Part shown: positions 1-7,362 of the stretch, one piece after another
How positions within the stretch are numbered: the first letter of the stretch is position 1
Layout of the letters: each line of letters begins with the position of its first letter
Virus record (IMG/VR): IMGVR_UViG_3300030406_002351
Location: 1 to 35,752 of that record
DNA from: a virus
Length of the DNA stretch: 35,752 nucleotides
Strand: one strand, 5' to 3'
The notes under the pieces: generated by a model
Database searches by the model: none
Told to the model about the DNA's origin: nothing
The model's input: the letters and a program-made list of their open reading frames with translations, nothing else
Position numbers and translations under genes: made by a program

Positions 1-77
1 TTAGCACTTTCTTCTTGGGCCTGTGGTTCCTCGCTACTGGTTTCCTCGGTGGCTTGTGATTCCTGTTTGGTTTCTTG
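1..77. repeat. 77-bp terminal direct repeat, left copy
   Basis: Bases 1-77 are identical to 35676-35752. A 77-base exact overlap is what a circular or circularly permuted genome gives when a de Bruijn assembler run at k=77 linearises it. The reading frame of the acidic protein continues correctly across the joined ends, which confirms that the two ends belong together. It is therefore more likely an assembly overlap than a physical terminal repeat. Confidence 0.95.
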
Positions 78-533
78 TGCCTCAACTGGTGCTACCTTAG
101 CCTCTACCTTGGCTACCTCTGCTTGTACCTTGGCTACCTTTTCCTGCATTACTGTTTGCCCCCAGGAATCTAAGGAGGGAAAATCTATTATTCTATCGAG
201 GATGGGCGGAACGTAGAATCTCTGTTCTACTACATCATTTGCTACGCTAGCTACAAATACTTCTGTCTCGTCTACCGCTATATTTGTTTGAGTAACAGCT
301 GCCGTACCTACGGCAACAGTTCCAGCAGTGCCAAGCTGTGCTATTTTATCTACTACAGGAAAATCTTTGACTCTTCCTAGGAGCGTTTTCTTAGCCCGCC
401 TAGCACCGTCTTTAGCTGCCTTGAGAGCCTCCTCAGCGTCTTTACGGCTAGGTCCTTCACTTTTACTCCCCAGGACCTCATCGAGGCTGTCACGGAGTTC
501 AGAGAGCTTTTGTTTAGCGTTTTTGTAATCCAT
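1..533 (-). CDS. Acidic low-complexity protein, N-terminal part (gene crosses the junction)
   Basis: This is the 5' portion of a gene that continues at 35675 and stops at TGA 35408-35410, giving 266 aa on the circle. It starts MDYKNAKQKLSELRDSLDEV. A helical N-terminal part is followed by a region with V-A-K-V and V-E-A-K-V repeats and then a long Glu/Ser/Ala-rich tail. No enzymatic motif or signal peptide is seen, and I do not recognise the family. An in-frame ATG at 576-578 would add 15 residues and would lie closer to the stop of the upstream holin-like gene. It sits among membrane and secreted-protein genes of the late operon, so a structural or lysis-related role is possible but unproven. 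Confidence 0.8.
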   Translation of the reverse strand, partial: MDYKNAKQKLSELRDSLDEVLGSKSEGPSRKDAEEALKAAKDGARRAKKTLLGRVKDFPVVDKIAQLGTAGTVAVGTAAVTQTNIAVDETEVFVASVANDVVEQRFYVPPILDRIIDFPSLDSWGQTVMQEKVAKVQAEVAKVEAKVAPVEAQETKQESQATEETSSEEPQAQEESA

Positions 534-595
534 TGAATTGGTGAACACCAAGAGCATATACTCTTGGGCTTGTTGCATACATTACATTTCTTCAT
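377..595 (-). CDS. Possible overprinted Cys-rich basic small protein
   Basis: This 72-codon ORF starts at an ATG preceded by AATAAT, the leader seen before many genes here, just after the stop of the holin-like gene. It begins MKKCNVCNKPKSICSWC, a C-x2-C-x6-C-x2-C pattern like a zinc knuckle, and ends in a Lys/Arg-rich helix. Most of it overlaps the N-terminus of the acidic protein gene in another frame, so it may only be a shadow. It is listed because the start context and the Cys spacing are hard to ignore. Confidence 0.22.
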   Translation of the reverse strand: MKKCNVCNKPKSICSWCSPIQWITKTLNKSSLNSVTASMRSWGVKVKDLAVKTLRRLSRQLKTVLGGLRKRS

Positions 596-596
596 A

Positions 597-1001
597 TTAT
601 TTAACTGATGATGAGCCAAAGTAAAATCCTACGATAGCAAGAACTGTTTGGCGTATCTCTGGTAGTATAACATACCCATGCAAGGTCTGAAATGTTGTAC
701 CCTTCTTAAATCCAAAGAATTTACTGTACTCACTGGCTACTGTTACTCCTTCGTCACTGTGAGCTAGTATGAAGGGGGCTATAATTACACCAAATAGAAC
801 TGTTACTACTATAACTCTTCGCACCCAGGCACCACCATCTCCTGTGCGTTTTGCAGCTGCATCAGCACTTGCACTTGATGCTTCTTGTCTTTTGATAAGA
901 TTATTTACATTATTCTGTTGAGCAGTCACCATTGTGCCGATCAACTTAAACAAGAACCCAGATGCACCACCACCTAGCATAGCTATGAGTTCAGTAGTCA
1001 T
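597..1001 (-). CDS. Candidate holin (three hydrophobic segments)
   Basis: The 134-aa product would form pores in the inner membrane and time lysis. Three hydrophobic stretches are visible: an N-terminal Gly-rich one (about residues 5-26), a strong helix after WVRR (about 62-80), and a C-terminal one ending GFYFGSSSV (about 118-131). The segment between the first two is polar and Ala-rich. This arrangement resembles the 'holin of 3TMs' type found in marine phages and gene transfer agents; that is from memory of the family. The start overlaps the TGA of the upstream 51-aa membrane protein (ATGA), so the two are probably translationally coupled. The lysozyme is elsewhere in the same operon (6804-7331). 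Confidence 0.6.
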   Translation of the reverse strand: MTTELIAMLGGGASGFLFKLIGTMVTAQQNNVNNLIKRQEASSASADAAAKRTGDGGAWVRRVIVVTVLFGVIIAPFILAHSDEGVTVASEYSKFFGFKKGTTFQTLHGYVILPEIRQTVLAIVGFYFGSSSVK

Positions 1002-1153
1002 TTTAAATCTTTGAGTAGTTTATAAATAGATAGTCCTAAAAATATAAAAGTCATTACTCCAACAACTAGGCTGACTACGCTGTTTACGCTTTGTAGTCCC
1101 ATGCAGGCAAAGAATCCTGTTGATCCTACTGTTCCTCTAAGCATAGTTTCCAT
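998..1153 (-). CDS. Small membrane protein, 51 aa
   Basis: A short gene packed between its neighbours: its ATG overlaps the TAA of the 73-aa gene (TAATG) and its TGA overlaps the start of the holin-like gene (ATGA). The product has a weakly hydrophobic N-terminus and one clear membrane helix (about residues 25-44, SVVSLVVGVMTFIFLGLSIY), followed by a short basic tail (KLLKDLK). Position and topology suggest a lysis accessory protein such as an antiholin or second holin, but nothing in the sequence proves this. Confidence 0.7.
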   Translation of the reverse strand: METMLRGTVGSTGFFACMGLQSVNSVVSLVVGVMTFIFLGLSIYKLLKDLK

Positions 1154-1374
1154 TATTCTGCTGGGTTATACGAGTTAACTGTAGAAGATTCTTCTTCTGC
1201 GGTTAAATCATAAGTAGTAACATTTAAAGCCCACTTTCCCTCTTTCGTAGGATGTGGTCTTGTTGTCCAACGAGTACCTGTACCCTCAGTCCAGTACGAG
1301 TATCCTACTCTCTTACCTTCTGTATCAGCACGAGCATAAGCATCTTCTTCGGTGTTGTATATTAAATAAATCAT
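1153..1374 (-). CDS. Small conserved phage protein, 73 aa
   Basis: A soluble, aromatic-rich product beginning MIYLIYNTEEDAYARAD, with the pattern Y..EGTGTRW..RPHPT.EGKWALNVT in the middle and an acidic C-terminus. Proteins with this pattern are, from memory, common next to tail-fibre genes in marine phages, with no known function. Its ATG overlaps the stop of the 314-aa receptor-binding candidate by one base and its own stop overlaps the next start. It could be a fibre chaperone or a small virion protein; neither is shown. Confidence 0.65.
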   Translation of the reverse strand: MIYLIYNTEEDAYARADTEGKRVGYSYWTEGTGTRWTTRPHPTKEGKWALNVTTYDLTAEEESSTVNSYNPAE

Positions 1375-2318
1375 TATGAATAAATTGAATAATGTTCGTT
1401 TATTTTTGTAGCTATTGTAGGTATATTTGTAATGCTAGTTCCTGCGTACAAGTAACATTCTTTGCATACCCCACCACTAGACCTACCAAAAAAAGCACCT
1501 CCAGTACCACCATAAGCTCCAAATAAAGAAAGTGCTGTATTTTCTCTAGTATCTAAATCAGCTGATTCTGTTTCAGTATCTCCAGTACCATTTACATTTA
1601 TAGTAAACTCCCTATTGTCAGTAATACCATAGCATATAACATCTCCTTCTGTGTTTAAAACAGTAGCATTTTTCATAGTTTCTGGACTTAATCCTTCTCT
1701 TTCGTTTACAATTCTCCAAGAATCATTACCTGACTTAATTACCCCAAGACCTACACCGCCTGCTTGAAAGCCGTCAACACCTCGTAGTCCACCCCATATT
1801 ACTGCTTCGTTAGAGGAATTAGGTACATTTGCAGCTAAAATATTACCAACATAAATTAAACCTAGTTTAGAACTAGCACCAGTTGCCCAATCATCAGTAC
1901 CAAAGTTAGGATTAACTCCATCTGTGGATACTTGAAGATTTTGCATATCGTCATTGCTAGTAGCTAGATTTGATTTTACTCCATTTAAAAATGTACCGCT
2001 TTCAACAATTAATGGTTGTTCGCCATTAGTTCCCTGAATTAAATCTCTATTGTTTCCGCTTTGGTCGTACCACTTTGTAACAAAGCCATCGTTCCCAGAA
2101 CCAACAAAAGCAGTTAATACTCCAGTGTTTATTTCTGATACAGTAAAATCTTGTTCGGTTGATGTTCCTCCTATACGTACACGCACTGCTCGAGGATCAC
2201 CGCCAGTAAGACTTCTAAGACTATACGCAGCAACAGGAGTAGCTATTGAAGTAATAGTCTCTCCTATTTGGTTCAGCCGTCTTTGCCGACCAAGGGCTGA
2301 ATCTAGCGATATGTGCAT
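1374..2318 (-). CDS. Lectin/LamG-like protein, candidate tail fibre or receptor-binding protein
   Basis: The 314-aa product carries AYSLRSLTGG (31-40), AVRVRIGG (44-51), KWYDQSGNNRD (82-92) and QPLIV (101-105). This is the signature of the beta-sandwich domain seen in alpha-L-arabinofuranosidase B-type and LamG-like proteins, which recurs at the tips of phage fibres. The rest is beta-rich, with Gly-rich turns and a CKEC motif near the C-terminus. The inferred role is binding a surface polysaccharide or capsule of the host. It lies directly after a small 87-aa protein in the late operon with no gap to its neighbours. Hydrolytic activity is not supported, because I cannot identify catalytic residues. 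Confidence 0.62.
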   Translation of the reverse strand: MHISLDSALGRQRRLNQIGETITSIATPVAAYSLRSLTGGDPRAVRVRIGGTSTEQDFTVSEINTGVLTAFVGSGNDGFVTKWYDQSGNNRDLIQGTNGEQPLIVESGTFLNGVKSNLATSNDDMQNLQVSTDGVNPNFGTDDWATGASSKLGLIYVGNILAANVPNSSNEAVIWGGLRGVDGFQAGGVGLGVIKSGNDSWRIVNEREGLSPETMKNATVLNTEGDVICYGITDNREFTINVNGTGDTETESADLDTRENTALSLFGAYGGTGGAFFGRSSGGVCKECYLYAGTSITNIPTIATKINEHYSIYS

Positions 2319-2319
2319 T

Positions 2320-2583
2320 TTAAGCTTTGTGAACAGCTATAAGACCACCAGACGCAACAGTTACATTTGTGAATCTTCCGTACAAAACTGTACCAGCACC
2401 AAAAGTAGTGTCTAATTCGTCAATGTTTTCTATAGCTGTGCCTGCTATGCTTGATAAAGTGCTATCTTTAAGAATTTGTATTGCTCCGTAATTACCAACT
2501 CCAGCGGTTGCGTGATTAGCCCCGTCTAAAATAATTGAACCAGCGGAACTAAACTCCAATGCGTTATTTCTTGATTTTGCCAT
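2320..2583 (-). CDS. Small virion-like protein, 87 aa
   Basis: The product starts MAKSRNNALEFSSAGSIILD and is rich in Gly, Ala, Ser and Thr with alternating hydrophobic residues, typical of small beta-rich phage structural proteins (spike, trimer cap or head fibre). There is no signal peptide or enzymatic motif. It sits between the adaptor candidate and the receptor-binding candidate, with one base between its stop and the next start, so a structural or fibre-attachment role is likely but unproven. Confidence 0.6.
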   Translation of the reverse strand: MAKSRNNALEFSSAGSIILDGANHATAGVGNYGAIQILKDSTLSSIAGTAIENIDELDTTFGAGTVLYGRFTNVTVASGGLIAVHKA

Positions 2584-2592
2584 AATTATATT

Positions 2593-3588
2593 TTACCTTG
2601 ATTGTCTAGTCCCGTGAGTTGAGAACTTTCTGTTTACAGTATTGTTATTAGATATTATATCAACCTTTTCAAGTTCTGTCATTAGGTATGACATAGCAGC
2701 CTGTTCTTCACCTATTGCTAACTCTTGTTTGCCTTCTGCTCTAAGAAAGTCAGCGTACACGGCATGAACTATAAAATTAAAAAACTCACCAGGGACCTCT
2801 AGGCTTGAATCATAATACCCAGAAGTAATTGTATACGGAGTAAACTCTCTTTTGTATGTAACATAGGCAGAACTATCTTCTGTATTTGGAATATTAAGAA
2901 TGTTTGCACCGTTTATATCTACAGAAAAATCATACTCAGCGGTTGAGTTGTTGATAAATGGTGTCTTACGGTGTATTCTGCGGAAATCCCCTATATTGTT
3001 TTTGTTATTTTCTGTATAAGGTATTGCTTGTTTTTGAAAAATTGTAGGTCTTCCTGACGCACTATTTGCTGTAGACCAAACTAAGACTTCGTAAGGAAAT
3101 GATTTTTTTTCATTGTCTGACGCATTGTATCTATTAGTTCCAACAGTGCCAACATCTACTATATCTCCCACATCTCTTGTTAAAACAACACCAGTATTAA
3201 TATTCCATTTTCCTGCTGCTGTCTTAAATATTGCAGCATCTGCGGTATCAATTAAGCTTCCATCATCAGGACTTGTAGTTTTATAAAATATAGAAGTACC
3301 TGGAGTAGTATTGGTTGAAGTTGATTTAGAAGAACCAAGAAGATAGTAATCACCATTTATATCAGAAGCACCAGTTCCTGCTGCATTTTCAATAGTAAGT
3401 GCTATTATTCTTCTTTCTTCAGAAGTAACAAGATAGCGGGGCCATATAGCACTAGAATCGAAGGCTTGTTGAAACCTACGATTAATGAAATGCCTAAGCA
3501 TATCTTGCTCCCCTGTTACAAGCTGACCACCAGTACCTATAAGTGCTGATATTCCCTTAAACAGTTCTCCATAAGTTCTAGTCTGCAT
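2593..3588 (-). CDS. Candidate head-tail adaptor / connector protein
   Basis: A 331-aa protein with an N-terminal helical part (GELFKGISALIGTGGQLVTG, then HFINRRFQQAFDSSAIWPR at about 32-51), a long beta-rich middle, and a C-terminal helical segment running GEFFNFIVHAVYADFLRAEG to MTELEKVD. The pattern of helices packing around a beta insert, with a conserved VPGEFFNFIVHAVYADFLR-like stretch, resembles connector or neck proteins of short-tailed phages. Its place four genes downstream of the major capsid gene agrees. A tail or nozzle protein is the main alternative. It starts at the stop of the 102-aa gene, which suggests coupling. Confidence 0.5.
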   Translation of the reverse strand: MQTRTYGELFKGISALIGTGGQLVTGEQDMLRHFINRRFQQAFDSSAIWPRYLVTSEERRIIALTIENAAGTGASDINGDYYLLGSSKSTSTNTTPGTSIFYKTTSPDDGSLIDTADAAIFKTAAGKWNINTGVVLTRDVGDIVDVGTVGTNRYNASDNEKKSFPYEVLVWSTANSASGRPTIFQKQAIPYTENNKNNIGDFRRIHRKTPFINNSTAEYDFSVDINGANILNIPNTEDSSAYVTYKREFTPYTITSGYYDSSLEVPGEFFNFIVHAVYADFLRAEGKQELAIGEEQAAMSYLMTELEKVDIISNNNTVNRKFSTHGTRQSR

Positions 3589-3896
3589 TATATCTTATTA
3601 GGGCTTAGTTCGGGGAACTTTTTATTGTAGTATTTTAAAAATTCTTTAGAATGCACAGTTTCTTGACCATACTTCTTTGTTAGTCGAAAAAACTCTCTTG
3701 CAGGAATAGTAGCCACTGGCTTGCCAAGTACAGGGTGAGTCTTTCCTTTTAGTTGATTGGCTTCTTTTGTAGCCTGTGCAACTCTTTTCTTTTCTGTATG
3801 TTTTTCTAAATTAAATCCAGTTTTAATCTCCTTCATGAAGGCACGATCAATCTCGCCATCAGAATACCGTTTAAAATTAGGTACAATAATATTCAT
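3588..3896 (-). CDS. Unknown basic protein, 102 aa
   Basis: A Lys-rich, mainly helical protein (MNIIVPNFKRYSDGEIDRAF at the start, several KK and EK pairs, no Cys). It is the first gene after the strong terminator at 3901-3930, so it is expressed from read-through or from a promoter I cannot see. Its stop overlaps the start of the adaptor candidate. I do not recognise the family; a minor head or neck component is the likely role from position only. Confidence 0.6.
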   Translation of the reverse strand: MNIIVPNFKRYSDGEIDRAFMKEIKTGFNLEKHTEKKRVAQATKEANQLKGKTHPVLGKPVATIPAREFFRLTKKYGQETVHSKEFLKYYNKKFPELSPNKI

Positions 3897-3900
3897 ATTA

Positions 3901-3930
3901 AAAAGGTGGGGGGCCGAAGCCCCCCGACCA
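3901..3930 (-). terminator. Strong intrinsic terminator inside the late operon
   Basis: Read on the minus strand this is GGTC, GGGGGGC, a TTCG tetraloop, GCCCCCC, ACC, then five T. The seven-pair GC stem closes on a C(UUCG)G loop, and the outer GGT/ACC pairs extend it past one bulged C. It follows the stop of the 153-aa gene by nine bases and overlaps the gap before the 102-aa gene. It would set off the capsid genes from the neck and tail genes in transcript level. Confidence 0.88.
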
Positions 3931-3939
3931 GAATTTAAT

Positions 3940-4401
3940 TTATGCGAATGATCCTAGATCAATAATACGCAGTCCAATAACAATGTTACCAGCAGTTAAG
4001 TTAGCTGTTGTTCCATTGATTTCAGCGAGAACGGTAGTCTCAGCTTGATAAGGAATTGGTTGTGATTGACCATCAGTAAATCCATCTCCACCATTAAAGT
4101 GAGGAGCAGATAATGCGTCAACATCAAGACCATTAATGAACTCATCTGGGTCACCAGCAGTTGTGCCAACATCAAGAGTAATGTCAGTAGCACCAGCAAG
4201 TGCAGTTGATTCAAAAACACCAGCCATCTCAACAGCACCACCAGCAGGGATGGTTGCGATTGGAAGTTGTCCAGCTGTGCCTAATGTTGCTCCACTGAAT
4301 GGATCAGTGCCTAGTTTGATTTTTGCTAAGTCATCAAATGATAGTGAGATGACGTGTGTAAAGCCAGAAGTACCAGCTTCATTTACGGTTAAACGTGCCA
4401 T
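3940..4401 (-). CDS. Candidate capsid decoration / head protein, 153 aa
   Basis: A small acidic, beta-rich protein without Cys, starting MARLTVNEAGTSGFTHVISL and rich in Gly, Ala, Thr and Asp. It lies immediately downstream of the major capsid gene and has the clearest Shine-Dalgarno site in the window (AAGGAG, 10 bases before ATG). An intrinsic terminator follows at once. Strong translation next to the capsid gene suits a protein needed in hundreds of copies, such as a head decoration or cement protein. The family itself is not recognised, so the function is an inference from context. Confidence 0.6.
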   Translation of the reverse strand: MARLTVNEAGTSGFTHVISLSFDDLAKIKLGTDPFSGATLGTAGQLPIATIPAGGAVEMAGVFESTALAGATDITLDVGTTAGDPDEFINGLDVDALSAPHFNGGDGFTDGQSQPIPYQAETTVLAEINGTTANLTAGNIVIGLRIIDLGSFA

Positions 4402-4411
4402 AATGTTATAT

Positions 4412-4417
4412 CTCCTT
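4412..4417 (-). promoter_or_regulatory. Canonical Shine-Dalgarno site of the 153-aa gene
   Basis: The minus strand reads AAGGAGATATAACATT directly before ATG, very close to the well-known T7 gene 10 ribosome binding site. It stands out because nearly all other genes here have only A/C/T-rich leaders without a purine-rich SD. Confidence 0.8.
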
Positions 4418-4423
4418 GGTTAA

Positions 4424-5419
4424 TTATGAAGGATCAACGATCTTACCGTGAGCACCAGGGTGGTATACACCAAGTGTCAAAGCACAATCAACGAAACCAC
4501 GCTCACCGCCACCAAGATTAGGAAGACGAGTGCTTCCCATTGGTATTAGTTCGTGGATACCATAGTACTCAGGGTTAACCATATAACCCATCATTCCTGG
4601 TGTGCCAGCTTGAGTTGGCATACAGTCTGGGTTTCCGTTAACGATAGAAACTATACCATGATCGCTTTGATAGAGATCAACAGATAGTTTGATTTCACCA
4701 CTGTTACCGTCATAGTTTACAGAACGTACGTTGTCTGTAGCAGAACCAGTTGTACGAGCAAAGTCACTAATATCTGAACGAAGTGTGGTGTCAGCAATAA
4801 GCATAAGATTATTGGTTGAACCAGTAACTCCAAAGATTGAAGTGATTAAGCCATTAAACTCGCTTTCGTCAAGAGTAGAACCAGCATCAACAACACTATC
4901 AGAAGGTGTACGGAAATCAACAGGAACATTTGCAGAACCAGCAGCATTTTGAATCCAGTCACCAAGACCACCAAGAGCATTAGCTGTACCAGCACCATTT
5001 TCAACGGCTTGAGTGTTAGCAGAAGCAAGAGTTGCTTCGATGTCTCGTTTTAGTTCGCGGATAGCTTTAGCTTCAGCTTGAGCTATCTTAGCGGGACCAA
5101 CGGAATCGACAGCTTCTTGCATATCGGAAACCATGTAGTCGCGACGGAACTTTTGAACGCGGTTACCAAGCTTTGCACGGCCAGCAAACTGGTCTGTGAA
5201 AGCTGTGACATCAGCACCTTCGGCTATACCTGCGGTGCTAGGAGCTGCAAGACTATCGACTGTCCATTCAACAAATGTTGCGGAAGCCTTTTGCTTGTCA
5301 GCAGAGGAAAGGATTGGAGTTTCTTCGGGAGCGAGGATGGTCAAAACATCTGTCAGGTCCTCACGGTTAGAAACAGCCGATCCTTGATTTGTAGTATCAA
5401 ATGTATTAGTAAATGACAT
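4424..5419 (-). CDS. Major capsid protein (SU10 / DUF5309-like, HK97 fold)
   Basis: The 331-aa product builds the icosahedral shell. The start (FDTTNQGSAVSNREDLTDVL) followed by LAPEETPILS (29-38) is typical of the SU10-type major capsid family (DUF5309). An N-arm is followed by a helical segment with many Ala, Glu and Arg (VQKFRRDYMVSDMQEAVDSV region, the E-loop and spine helix of HK97 folds), and a C-terminal beta-rich part ends GVYHPGAHGKIVDPS. The scaffold gene precedes it and a decoration-like gene follows, the usual order in a head module. No N-terminal prodomain or protease gene is visible, which fits the use of a separate scaffold. Confidence 0.85.
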   Translation of the reverse strand: MSFTNTFDTTNQGSAVSNREDLTDVLTILAPEETPILSSADKQKASATFVEWTVDSLAAPSTAGIAEGADVTAFTDQFAGRAKLGNRVQKFRRDYMVSDMQEAVDSVGPAKIAQAEAKAIRELKRDIEATLASANTQAVENGAGTANALGGLGDWIQNAAGSANVPVDFRTPSDSVVDAGSTLDESEFNGLITSIFGVTGSTNNLMLIADTTLRSDISDFARTTGSATDNVRSVNYDGNSGEIKLSVDLYQSDHGIVSIVNGNPDCMPTQAGTPGMMGYMVNPEYYGIHELIPMGSTRLPNLGGGERGFVDCALTLGVYHPGAHGKIVDPS

Positions 5420-5430
5420 TGTATATTAAG

Positions 5431-6543
5431 TTATCGGTTTTGTAATTGTAGGGTTCTGAGAGTTATAAAATCACTCTTGCTGCCTGTTTTACTGAATCTA
5501 TTTTTGTATTCGTTTACTTTCTTAACCCTTGGATTTGCTTTACGCTCTGATTGAGCACCTGAACCAGTTGGTTGTTTTGGTGGATTTAATCTGGCGGATT
5601 GCTTAGTTTCTGTAACTGGTTTACGTCCATATATACTGTTAGCTGCATGAGCCATAATATATGTAAGCTGTGCTGAAATTTCAGGAGCAACTGCACCTTC
5701 TAATTCAATAAAGCGTGGATCATTTATCATAGCCTCATATTGCTTACGAGTATCATTGTCTTCACCTTGTAGCCAGGATAACTCGTCAGTAGCTTTACTT
5801 TCAAAAGCACTTTTGAGTTGTTGTCCTTGCTCTTTGGACTGAAGAACATTTAGTTGAGCAGGTAGAAATTTATCTCGGCTTTTACGTGCGTTAAGCAAAC
5901 TCTTACGCACATCTGCCTTAGTTAATTCCTTGCCTTCAACTTCAGTTACTACGTCATCGGGACCATAGCCATCGGCATTAAATAATACATCTTCAGCCCA
6001 TTCAACGATATTATTAATTTCATCAGCTTTTTTCTGTATTCCTTCTATAGTATCAATGTTACCATAGGGGTTGTTTTTAATCTGCTGAGTTCCTTTTAGG
6101 GGATCGTTAGAACTGGCTTCCAAGCTTGCACGTAGCTTTTGTAATTCCTCTTCAGCAGCCTTACGTTGTGCGGTTAGTTTTCCAAACCGTTCAACAGCTT
6201 TGCTTCCAAGCTTTTTACCAAGCTCGCTAAGGTCTTCCTCTGACATTTCATCGAGGTCAATCTGTGAAAGAACGTCTTCTGAAGATACTTCAGACTCTGC
6301 TTCAGTCTCAGAACTCTCTTCTGATTCTTCTACTTCTTCTTCTGTTTCTTCTAATTCATCTGATGCAACTTCTGCTTCCTCTTCAACTTCTGCGGTTTCT
6401 TCTACCTCTTCTGTTGGTTCGGTTGCTTGGTTAGCACCTAAGCGTCGAGCGGCAAGCTCAGACACTGTTATATTTGTTGCCACCGATTTTTCTGACGACT
6501 CGGAGATGTCGCTTGAGTGATCTTCTGTCATAATTTTGTCCAT
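5431..6543 (-). CDS. Scaffolding-like protein
   Basis: A 370-aa protein encoded directly before the capsid gene. The N-terminal third is extremely acidic (Glu/Ser runs at about residues 40-95), the middle is charged coiled-coil (ERFGKLTAQRKAAEEELQKL), and the C-terminus is basic (KANPRVKKVNEYKNRFSK). Acidic helical proteins of this size and place are typical procapsid scaffolds, in which a basic C-terminal end binds the shell. The first ATG at 6543 is used here; a second in-frame ATG four codons on is equally possible because neither has an SD site. The call rests on composition and position, not on a recognised domain. Confidence 0.68.
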   Translation of the reverse strand: MDKIMTEDHSSDISESSEKSVATNITVSELAARRLGANQATEPTEEVEETAEVEEEAEVASDELEETEEEVEESEESSETEAESEVSSEDVLSQIDLDEMSEEDLSELGKKLGSKAVERFGKLTAQRKAAEEELQKLRASLEASSNDPLKGTQQIKNNPYGNIDTIEGIQKKADEINNIVEWAEDVLFNADGYGPDDVVTEVEGKELTKADVRKSLLNARKSRDKFLPAQLNVLQSKEQGQQLKSAFESKATDELSWLQGEDNDTRKQYEAMINDPRFIELEGAVAPEISAQLTYIMAHAANSIYGRKPVTETKQSARLNPPKQPTGSGAQSERKANPRVKKVNEYKNRFSKTGSKSDFITLRTLQLQNR

Positions 6544-6584
6544 CCGTATACGCTGGATGATTGCGATAAATTTATTGTAACATC

Positions 6585-6800
6585 CTATGCAAGTTGTTGG
6601 CTATGACGCTCACGAAGTGAGTCCCAGTTTACCATCTTTAGAATGTCATCATACGCCAGAATACGTCCACTCAGTTGCTGTATTCCTTCAGTAGATGCGT
6701 GTGCTAAATCTCCAATAACTTCTTCGCGTGCTATTTCAATAGAATAAATAAAACGAGCAAAAGCTTCGTAGTTAGCAAGAGTATTAATATCATCTTCCAT
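6585..6800 (-). CDS. Unknown small helical protein, 71 aa
   Basis: An acidic, wholly helical-looking product (MEDDINTLANYEAFARFIYS and on to LRERHSQQLA). It is the gene between the lysozyme and the scaffold, three bases after the lysozyme stop codon. Small helical proteins of this sort between portal and scaffold are common in short-tailed marine phages, and their function is not known to me. Confidence 0.62.
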   Translation of the reverse strand: MEDDINTLANYEAFARFIYSIEIAREEVIGDLAHASTEGIQQLSGRILAYDDILKMVNWDSLRERHSQQLA

Positions 6801-6803
6801 AAA

Positions 6804-7331
6804 TTATTTAGATGCAGAACGCATTACGTTAACCATTCTTGGTCCACGAGACTTAACTTGTTTGTACCATTTGCTATCAACCATTTCATCAGCAGCTGTT
6901 TGGTAATCGTTGTTCATCAGTCCAGCCTTCATTTTTTTAAATTTGTTAAGCCTAGTTAACCCTAGATTAAACGCCATGTCAACTATTGCCATTCTAGCTG
7001 CTTCTGGGCGTTGTGCCAGATTCGGATCAAATTTTTGAGCATCTTCAAACGCTTGCCTCAAACTATGGTTGTAAAGAATTTTTGTTTCTCTATCTGATAA
7101 CTCCCGACCATCAAACAATTCATCTATATCAATGCCTTCTTCTTCTAGAAATCTGCGATTGCCCTCATCTTCAAGATTAAAACCAATACCTATTGTTCGA
7201 TTACCTTCACTATCTTCATAAACTCTTGGCTTATTGCCTTCATTTAACGATAACATATTAAAGTAACTTTGAGCGCGTAAATCTTTAATTCTTTGATTTG
7301 CAAACTGACTTGGTGTTTTGTTGTCTGCCAT
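6804..7331 (-). CDS. T4-type lysozyme / endolysin (GH24)
   Basis: A 175-aa muramidase that would cut the MurNAc-GlcNAc bond of peptidoglycan. The T4 catalytic triad spacing is exact: Glu31, Asp40 and Thr46 (E-x8-D-x5-T), followed by IGIGFN. The lower half carries ARMAIVDMAFNLG (about 124-136), the usual second GH24 motif, and a basic C-terminus. The ATG at 7329-7331 is chosen because the domain begins soon after it; a longer ORF upstream lies inside the portal gene. No signal peptide or membrane anchor is present, so it needs a holin (candidate at 597-1001), or it may instead be carried in the virion, as its place beside the portal gene could suggest. Confidence 0.85.
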   Translation of the reverse strand: MADNKTPSQFANQRIKDLRAQSYFNMLSLNEGNKPRVYEDSEGNRTIGIGFNLEDEGNRRFLEEEGIDIDELFDGRELSDRETKILYNHSLRQAFEDAQKFDPNLAQRPEAARMAIVDMAFNLGLTRLNKFKKMKAGLMNNDYQTAADEMVDSKWYKQVKSRGPRMVNVMRSASK

Positions 7332-7362
7332 TACGTTATAATTTAACGATAAAAAACAAATG

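Noticed and set aside
4846-5028. Leu-rich ORF opposite frame inside the capsid gene (and similar at 3996-4241)
   Set aside because: Composition (runs of Leu, Met, Val) is the out-of-frame reading of Ala/Thr-rich structural genes on the same strand; no leader and fully inside well-supported genes.
6200-6520. Ser-rich plus-strand ORF opposite the scaffold gene
   Set aside because: Its Ser runs are the complement of the Glu codons in the acidic scaffold N-terminus.
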